Below, one piece after another: positions 58,609 through 64,000 of a DNA stretch of 64,000 nucleotides (its first letter is position 1; each line of letters begins with the position of its first letter). The notes beneath the pieces were generated by a model. That model did no database searches, was not told where the DNA came from, and saw only the letters and a list, made by a program, of their open reading frames with translations. The position numbers and the translations under genes are program-made. Source of the stretch: VFMC01 sp040398525 (GTDB lineage: Bacteria; Actinomycetota; Acidimicrobiia; Acidimicrobiales; Ilumatobacteraceae); the NCBI GenBank assembly GCA_040398525.1, contig JBBATY010000013.1:8667-72666 (forward strand). The letters are read 5' to 3'.

Positions 58609-59110
58609 TGCTCTTCACCGTGGAGGCCGAGCGCGAGACGGTCGTCGATCCAGCGGCACCGACGATGGTGATGGAGATCGACTGGACGAGACCGACGGTG
58701 ACGACGCCGTTCTGGCAGGCCCCGTTCGCCCACTGACCTGGGTTGGCCAGGTTCGCGGACGGGATGTAACGGCGGTAGGTCACGGTCGCGGCGTTCGTCG
58801 GCAGGCCGTGGGCCTGCACTGCGGCGGTCACGTGCGACGAGTAGTTGCACGCCATCGGGGCACGGTTGATCCGGTCGAACGCGTCCTGCATCGCACGCTC
58901 GATAGTGGCGGTCGTACGTGCCCGCGCGGATGTCTGCGTCGAGGCGAACATTGCGCCGAACATCGCCGTCGCTGCGATGCCGAGGATGGCGACAGCCACG
59001 GTGATCTCGACGAAGCTCAGCCCGGAGTCGCGCGTCGACCCAGCCCGACGGGGCTGGGTCTCGGCGGTGTTCGCCCGTCGGCTGCGCCGGCTGATGTGGT
59101 GTCGGGTCAT
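58601..59110 (-). CDS. type IV prepilin-like minor pilin (PilV-like)
   Basis: A 169-residue protein. A basic leader of about 30 residues precedes the prepilin motif DSG|LSFVEITVAVAILG, with the Glu at position +5 and a hydrophobic helix (ATAMFGAMFAS), as in PilV-type minor pilins. The globular part is short with two Cys (MACNY, NGACQ). The start overlaps the upstream gene stop (ATGA). Its leader would be cut by a PilD-like peptidase encoded elsewhere. Confidence 0.85.
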   Translation of the reverse strand: MTRHHISRRSRRANTAETQPRRAGSTRDSGLSFVEITVAVAILGIAATAMFGAMFASTQTSARARTTATIERAMQDAFDRINRAPMACNYSSHVTAAVQAHGLPTNAATVTYRRYIPSANLANPGQWANGACQNGVVTVGLVQSISITIVGAAGSTTVSRSASTVKSND

Positions 59111-61077
59111 CCGGCCACCACGGTGAGGGTGCACGAGACGGCTTCGTTGGCGGCGACCTGCACACGGATACCGGTCCAGCCGCCATCGACCGGGAAGGTC
59201 GTCGCCGTGCGCGCGGACGGCCCGGCTCGACACGACCAACTCGATGGCCGCAGCCCATCGAGCAGCGACGTGACGGTCGGTGCGAGGTCGACGACCACCG
59301 CTGCGCCCGTGGTGACCGGGAAGTCGAAGGTGACCCGCGTGTTCACCTGGTCGGTGGTCAGGATCCTGCCCGTTGCAGGCAGCGGCGCGCCCTGGGGTGT
59401 GGCGACGGCGGTGTTCTGGTACGACACCGCAGTCGCCAGCGGAGCGCCCTGGTAGCTGGTCTGCACGGTGACGGTGCCGCCGCAGGCCGCCAGGGCCACG
59501 GCACGCAGGGCGGCGACGAACTGGTCGAAGGTCGGCAGCAGGTAGAGGTTGGCCTGGTCGGCATTGCGGTAGGCGCCGGTCGCCGGGTCGATCTCGGCCA
59601 CCACCACCGGTGCATCGGCCTCGATGATCCGGCTGAGCACCGTCTTGGCCGGTGTGGGCGTCTGGGTGATCGTCGAACCGTTGATGTCGACCCATTCGAC
59701 CATGTCGGACACGATCGCCGGGCCGACGCCCACCCCGAGGAAGCGGGTGCCTGCCGAGAAGCTCGAGACCAGCTGGCGAGCCCGCAGGTAGCCGACGTGG
59801 TAGTACTTCGACGGGTTGTTGATCGAGCTCCACTCGCGGGTCGGATACGTGTCCGGGGTCCAGCGGGGTGCTGGGGCCGTCGCGGCGGTGCTCGAGGCCT
59901 CGAATCGGCTCCAGGTCGGCACACCGTCGGTGAAGAACAGCACCGTGCCCGGCTGCTGGGCCTGCAGCGTGCCCGAGGATGTGTAGAACATCCGGTACAG
60001 GCCGTCCTCCCAGTTCGTGCCACCGCCCGGTGTCAGCGTGCCGATGCCGGTCTTCAGGGCGGCGGCCTGGCCCGGGTCCGACAGATCGAAGTACTGAGAC
60101 CAGTTGCCCGTGGCCACCGCGCCGGACATGGTGTTGAACTGGATGATCTGCATCTTGATCGGCGTGCCCGTGAGCGCGTCGACCATCGCGTTGAGCCCGT
60201 CGCGGACTTGGCCCATCGCCGCTGCGCCGATCGAGGACGAGGTGTCGACGACGACGCCGAAGGTGCCGCCGCAGCGCGACTTGGCCTGGCCGAACAAAGG
60301 CGACGGGGTGAATGTGTCGTTCGCGACGACGATCCGTTTCTCGAAGCTGCCTGCGGTGTAGGCGAGCCGATCGGCGGCCGCGCCTGTTGCGTTGTCGTCG
60401 CCGCCGCCGTCGACCGAGATGACCACGCGTCGCGAGCCCTTGGTGTTGTCCGACGAGCCGTCGGCAACGTCCGGTGGATCGCTCAACTCGACCACCCAGC
60501 TGGGCACGGTCACCCCGGCCTGGAACACGACACCAGCAGGAGGTGGCGGGGCATCGCGGACGATGGTCTGGGTCGTGCAGGCGGGTGTGCCGCCCCCGGT
60601 GGTGGTGCACTCCACGCGCACGATGTCGTACTTCCCGGCGCGCTGCACGTACCGGTACGAGACCTGGCGGACCACCTCGACGACGATGCCGTTGGTGTTG
60701 GTGAGGGTCTGCCATTTCAGCGCCAACGCGTTCGAGCCGCCGGTCTCGGCGCCGGCCGGGCACGGTTGGGTGCACGGCAACGCGCCGGGGCTGGTGTCCG
60801 ACGACTCGGCCGAGATCAGGTCGGGTGTCAGCCACAGCGACAGGCTCTGGTCGGTGATGGCGTTGTCGAGCCGCCCGCTGTCGTTGGTGTGCTGCTTGAG
60901 CACGAGGAAGATGCCCTGGGCGATGCTGGCGACGATCAGGCCGGTGAGAACGATCGTGGCGAGCAACTCGGGGAGCGTGAACCCCTGGTCGCGGCCGTTC
61001 CGGGGTCGTCGCGGTGCCGATGCGCGGGCGCGACGGAGCGATGAGTCGTCTCGACGCGGGAGCGCTCGGTCTCGCAC
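59107..61077 (-). CDS. prepilin (PilW-like) with fused VWA domain
   Basis: A 656-residue protein. The prepilin motif is DQG|FTLPELLATIVLTG near residue 33, followed by a PilW-like helix. A VWA domain spans residues 275-510, with the MIDAS motif VVVDTSSSIG, Thr in GGGTNWEDG and FFTDGVPTWS. The C-terminal beta-rich part ends CTLTVVAG. VWA domains on pilus tips bind host or surface ligands. GTG at 61077 has no clear -10; it heads the three-gene operon with ATGA overlap to the next gene. Confidence 0.85.
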   Translation of the reverse strand: MRDRALPRRDDSSLRRARASAPRRPRNGRDQGFTLPELLATIVLTGLIVASIAQGIFLVLKQHTNDSGRLDNAITDQSLSLWLTPDLISAESSDTSPGALPCTQPCPAGAETGGSNALALKWQTLTNTNGIVVEVVRQVSYRYVQRAGKYDIVRVECTTTGGGTPACTTQTIVRDAPPPPAGVVFQAGVTVPSWVVELSDPPDVADGSSDNTKGSRRVVISVDGGGDDNATGAAADRLAYTAGSFEKRIVVANDTFTPSPLFGQAKSRCGGTFGVVVDTSSSIGAAAMGQVRDGLNAMVDALTGTPIKMQIIQFNTMSGAVATGNWSQYFDLSDPGQAAALKTGIGTLTPGGGTNWEDGLYRMFYTSSGTLQAQQPGTVLFFTDGVPTWSRFEASSTAATAPAPRWTPDTYPTREWSSINNPSKYYHVGYLRARQLVSSFSAGTRFLGVGVGPAIVSDMVEWVDINGSTITQTPTPAKTVLSRIIEADAPVVVAEIDPATGAYRNADQANLYLLPTFDQFVAALRAVALAACGGTVTVQTSYQGAPLATAVSYQNTAVATPQGAPLPATGRILTTDQVNTRVTFDFPVTTGAAVVVDLAPTVTSLLDGLRPSSWSCRAGPSARTATTFPVDGGWTGIRVQVAANEAVSCTLTVVAG

Positions 61078-61182
61078 GGAACTGACTGTCCGGAGTCAAG
61101 TCGGTCACGCAGCGTGCATGCAGGTACATCAGCCGATCTTGATCTGCAGGACCTCATCCCACTCATGGCGTTTGACCGACCA

Positions 61183-61203
61183 CCTGGAGTGGTCAACTCC
61201 AGG
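61183..61203. promoter_or_regulatory. palindromic operator upstream of nitroreductase
   Basis: CCTGGAGT-GGTCA-ACTCCAGG: 8-bp perfect arms around 5 nt, in the region between the pilin operon and the nitroreductase. The CTGGAGT/ACTCCAG arms resemble MerR-family operators. No MerR gene is in the window. Confidence 0.55.
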
Positions 61204-61236
61204 TTGAGCTGTCGTCACCTGCTACGAATCCGGGGC

Positions 61237-61890
61237 ATGGATGTCATCGACGCTGTCATCGCCCGCCGTTCCGTACGCCAGTTCACGCCGCAGGCCGTGC
61301 CCGACGAGGTGCTGCGTGGCCTCGTCGAGGACGCCGCCCGGGCGCCGAGCGGCGGCAACCTCCAGCCGTGGCGCATCTATGTCGTGAACGGTGAGTCGAT
61401 GGGTCGGTTGCGTGCGCACCTGGCCACCCAGGCGCCGATCGACCAGCCCGAGTACGACATCTACCCGGCGTCGCTCGGCGAGCCGTACCGCACCAACCGG
61501 TTCACGGTCGGCGAGCAGATGTACGCGACGCTCGGCATCGCCCGCGACGACAAAGACGGCCGCCGCCGGCAGTTCGCCCACAACAACGACTTCTTCGGCG
61601 CCCCCGCGGCGCTGTTCTGCTACGTCGACCGCCAGATGGGCCTCCCCCAGTGGAGCGACCTCGGGATGTACCTGCAGACGTTCATGCTGCTCGCCGTCGA
61701 GCGCGGCCTGGCCACCTGCGCGCAGGAGTACTGGAGTGTTCGTCACGCCGCGGTCACCTCGTTCACGGGCGCACCGGCCGACGAGATGCTGTTCTGCGGG
61801 ATGTCGATCGGCTACGCGGACACCTCGGCGCCGATCAACTCCCTGCGCTCGGAACGGATGCCGCTCGAGCAGTACGCGACCTTCCTGTAG
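61237..61890 (+). CDS. nitroreductase family FMN protein
   Basis: A 217-residue flavoprotein. RRSVRQFTPQAVPDEVL and ARAPSGGNLQPWRIYVV form the FMN phosphate site, and CAQEYWSVRHAAV and FCGMSIGYAD the C-terminal part. The family reduces nitro or enone groups with NAD(P)H. TACGAA (61223-61228) lies 8 nt before ATG. The palindrome 61183-61203 lies just upstream, so it may be repressed or activated by a MerR-like protein. Confidence 0.85.
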   Translation: MDVIDAVIARRSVRQFTPQAVPDEVLRGLVEDAARAPSGGNLQPWRIYVVNGESMGRLRAHLATQAPIDQPEYDIYPASLGEPYRTNRFTVGEQMYATLGIARDDKDGRRRQFAHNNDFFGAPAALFCYVDRQMGLPQWSDLGMYLQTFMLLAVERGLATCAQEYWSVRHAAVTSFTGAPADEMLFCGMSIGYADTSAPINSLRSERMPLEQYATFL

Positions 61891-61915
61891 CGCCTGCTCG
61901 CTAGGGTCGGGCCTC

Positions 61916-62857
61916 GTGCGTGCCGTCGTCCCGAGGGAAGGTTCCGTCGCCGTCGTCGAGGTGGACACCCCACCCGAGGGCCCACAGCGACTCCGCGTCG
62001 CCGAGGTCGGCATCTGCGGCAGCGACCACCACATGGTGGCCGCCGGGATGACGGGCTTCGCGCTCGGGCACGAGTTCGGCGGGTACCTGCCCGATGGCCG
62101 GCTCGTGGCCGTGCGGCCGACGGGCGAGTGCGGCACCTGCGTGCCGTGCACCACCGGTGTGCAGAACGGCTGCCGACTGAGCTGGAGCACCGCATACGGG
62201 GTGGCGGTCGACGGCGGCCTGGCCGACTACCTGGTGGTCGACCCGCAGCGCGTCTACCCGATGGCCGAAGGCGCTCGACCCGTCGACGCTGCGCTGGTCG
62301 AGCCGCTCGCCATCGCCGTGCACGGGGTGCGCCGCGGCCGCCCCGAGCCGGCGAGCAGAGCGCTCGTCGTCGGTGCCGGGTCGATCGGCCTGCTCGCCGC
62401 GGTCGCGCTGCGGTCGTGGGGCATCGAGGTCGACATCGTGGCCCGCCACGCCCACCAGGCGCAGGCCGCAGAGGCGTTCGGGGCGCATGTCGTCGATCGG
62501 CCGAACCCCTGGGCCTATCCGGTCACGTTCGACGCCGTGTGCACCCAGCAGACCTTCGACGCCTGCCTGGCGGCAACGATGCCCGGCGGCCGGCTGGTCG
62601 AGTTCGGCATGTTCTGGTCGCCCGTGCAGATGGCCAACGCGCTGCTGTTCAAGGAGGTGTCGGTCGTCCCCGCAATGGGCTACTCGCACGCCGACGACCA
62701 CGACGACGTCCGGGAAGCCGCCGATCTGTTGGCCGCCGACCACTCGATCGCCGACACGCTGGTCACGCACACGTTCCCGTTGACCGACGCGGTCGAGGCC
62801 TTCCGCGTGTCGCAGGACCGTGCCAGCGGCGCGATCAAGGTGCATCTGGTCCCCTGA
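61916..62857 (+). CDS. zinc-dependent alcohol dehydrogenase-like protein
   Basis: A 313-residue medium-chain dehydrogenase, shorter than most. The Zn-site Cys is in GICGSDHHMVAAG, His-Glu in ALGHEFGGY, structural Cys in TGECGTCVPCTTGVQNGC, and the Rossmann motif is VVGAGSIGLLAA. Thr/sorbitol dehydrogenase-like enzymes share this set. TAGGGT (61902-61907) lies 8 nt before GTG, and the gene starts 26 nt after the nitroreductase stop with its own promoter. Confidence 0.82.
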   Translation: MRAVVPREGSVAVVEVDTPPEGPQRLRVAEVGICGSDHHMVAAGMTGFALGHEFGGYLPDGRLVAVRPTGECGTCVPCTTGVQNGCRLSWSTAYGVAVDGGLADYLVVDPQRVYPMAEGARPVDAALVEPLAIAVHGVRRGRPEPASRALVVGAGSIGLLAAVALRSWGIEVDIVARHAHQAQAAEAFGAHVVDRPNPWAYPVTFDAVCTQQTFDACLAATMPGGRLVEFGMFWSPVQMANALLFKEVSVVPAMGYSHADDHDDVREAADLLAADHSIADTLVTHTFPLTDAVEAFRVSQDRASGAIKVHLVP

Positions 62858-62898
62858 GGGGGAGCTGCGGCCGCGACCTGCCGAGGTTGCGTGACCCC

Positions 62899-62904
62899 TA
62901 GGGT
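62899..62904 (+). promoter_or_regulatory. -10 box for the membrane protein at 62958
   Basis: TAGGGT on the plus strand gives a leader of about 45 nt containing GGAAGGAGG (62945-62953), a strong Shine-Dalgarno. This contrasts with the leaderless pattern of most neighbours. Confidence 0.4.
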
Positions 62905-62957
62905 GCTCGGGCGGACAGTCCAACGTGCTGCGGCAACACACGACGGAAGGAGGCGGC

Positions 62958-64000
62958 ATGGCTCGAGGCTTCGCACGGGCGCTCACGGGGCTCGCGCTGC
63001 TCTGCGCGTCGTTCGCGTGGGCCGGGTGGATCTACCTGCACACCATCGGCGACCCTCACCGCCTCGAGCGGGTGGCCTCGGCCGTGGTCGACGACCCCGG
63101 GGCGCGCGCCGAGATCGCTGCGTCGTTCACCGGCCAACTGGTCGAGTCCCTCGGCATCGATCCCCAGCTCGAGCCGGTCGTCGAGTCGGCGGTCGTCGGT
63201 GCGCTGTCGGACCCGCGGGTGACCGACGACGTCATCGCCGCGATCGGTGCCTCGCACGCCAACGCCCTCGGTGTCGACGACGACCGCCCGACCACCATCG
63301 ACACGGCCGCGTTCATGGTGGCCGTGCGCGACCAGCTTGTACAGATCTCGCCGGAGGCTGCCGACCTGGTGCCAGTCGAGGGGGTCGGCGAGCTGGCTCT
63401 GCCCCGCTTCCAGCCCCCCGGTGTGGGCACGTTGCGCCGCATCGCCGAGCCGGTGGTGAACACCCTCGCCCTGGTTGCTGTCGGACTGCTCGGGTTGAGC
63501 CTCGTGCTCGGTGACCGTCGCTCCACCTTGCGCCGCTATGGCGTCTGGGCACTGTGCAGCGGCCTCGGTTGGCTGCTCGTGCCGCTGCTCGTGAACGCCG
63601 CAGCCCGCACCTGGGCCGATGGCGTCGACGCCATCGTGGCCGCTGCCCTCACCGAGTCGCGTCGCACGGTGCTGCCGGTGGCCATGGCCATCGCCGCGAG
63701 CGGTGCCGTGGCGTTGATCGTGTCGTTGCTGCCGGCACTCGGCAGCTCGTCGACCGCGAGCCCTGCTGCGGCAGGCACCGCCGGCCAGGGCCGTCGCGTG
63801 CAGCCGGTCGTGCCGGTGCGCAGCACGGCCGCGCCCCGCCCCGCGGCTCCGGTCACCGCCGCTCAGCCCACGGTGCGAGTCGACACGTTCGTCCGTTCCG
63901 CACCGGTCGAAGCGCCGCCTGCGCCACCTGTTGCGGCTCCGGTCACCGTGCCGCCCACTGCGAACGTCGACCCCTGGGCCGCCTACTTCGGCGACCCGGC
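62958..64000 (+). CDS. multi-span membrane protein, C-terminus beyond window
   Basis: The first 347 residues of an open frame without a stop in the window. Membrane spans appear at about residues 10-28 (GLALLCASFAWAGWIYL), 172-190 (VNTLALVAVGLLGLSLVL), 200-218 and 236-256. Between spans 1 and 2 is a long extracytoplasmic segment (ASAVVDDPGARAEIAASF, VESLGIDPQLEPVVES). The C-terminal part is Ala/Pro/Val-rich. GGAAGGAGG before ATG is a strong ribosome-binding site. I recognise no specific function; the layout suggests an integral membrane protein with an extracellular helical domain. Confidence 0.65.
   Translation, partial: MARGFARALTGLALLCASFAWAGWIYLHTIGDPHRLERVASAVVDDPGARAEIAASFTGQLVESLGIDPQLEPVVESAVVGALSDPRVTDDVIAAIGASHANALGVDDDRPTTIDTAAFMVAVRDQLVQISPEAADLVPVEGVGELALPRFQPPGVGTLRRIAEPVVNTLALVAVGLLGLSLVLGDRRSTLRRYGVWALCSGLGWLLVPLLVNAAARTWADGVDAIVAAALTESRRTVLPVAMAIAASGAVALIVSLLPALGSSSTASPAAAGTAGQGRRVQPVVPVRSTAAPRPAAPVTAAQPTVRVDTFVRSAPVEAPPAPPVAAPVTVPPTANVDPWAAYFGDP

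Overview
The window reads as a chromosomal contig from a high-GC actinobacterium, most likely of the class Acidimicrobiia (inference, no phylogeny was run). The grounds are strong G/C bias at third codon positions, mycofactocin genes, two NDMA-type alcohol dehydrogenases, a predicted F420-dependent LLM enzyme, many acyl-CoA and SDR genes, and a large number of start codons lying 6-10 nt after a TANNNT box, the signature of leaderless transcripts. One 100-N scaffold gap (1493-1592) cuts a small membrane-protein gene. There is no rRNA, tRNA, CRISPR or complete transposon that I can recognise.

Layout. 1-5.6 kb: start of a PLP decarboxylase, an epoxide-hydrolase-like enzyme, guaA, a secreted NlpC/P60 cell-wall hydrolase and an APH-type kinase. 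5.6-14.2 kb: dienelactone hydrolase, acyl-CoA ligase, VOC and pirin proteins, HAD phosphatase, SDR, class III aminotransferase and an Old-Yellow-Enzyme/FadH-type oxidoreductase. 14.3-21.9 kb: a mycofactocin locus. mftA (a 36-residue precursor), mftB and mftC run leftward; divergently there is an NDMA-type alcohol dehydrogenase followed 13 nt later by a MoxR AAA+ ATPase and then a VWA protein. An LCP protein and a second NDMA-type dehydrogenase follow. 22-29 kb: an L,D-transpeptidase with two LysM domains, valS, cysS (divergent around a 16-bp perfect hairpin), a hotdog thioesterase and a second APH-like kinase. 29-34.4 kb: a large secreted hydrolase lipoprotein, an acyl-CoA dehydrogenase, two back-to-back PIN-toxin modules and the decayed tail of a second acyl-CoA dehydrogenase. 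34.5-39.3 kb: dimethylglycine-dehydrogenase-like flavoprotein, TetR, SDR and LLM oxidoreductase. 39.5-54.5 kb: an oxygenase-rich catabolic region (P450, two Rieske oxygenases, Rieske ferredoxin, NTF2-fold proteins, VOC, amidohydrolase, TauD and PhyH dioxygenases, hydrolases, esterase, AKR, TetR). 54.5-61.1 kb: a three-gene minor-pilin operon in which a VWA domain and six PA14 domains are fused to prepilin-like N-termini. 61.2-64 kb: nitroreductase, a zinc dehydrogenase-like protein and the start of a membrane protein.

How it fits together. The central redox theme is mycofactocin: MftA/B/C begin making the cofactor, and the two nicotinoprotein-type dehydrogenases are its expected clients. The MoxR/VWA pair downstream of one of them could be a dedicated assembly or activation machine. 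The oxygenase region looks like a pathway for an aromatic or alicyclic substrate, with ligase, thioesterase, kinases and acyl-CoA dehydrogenase feeding beta-oxidation. The pilin operon is a separate surface-adhesion system.
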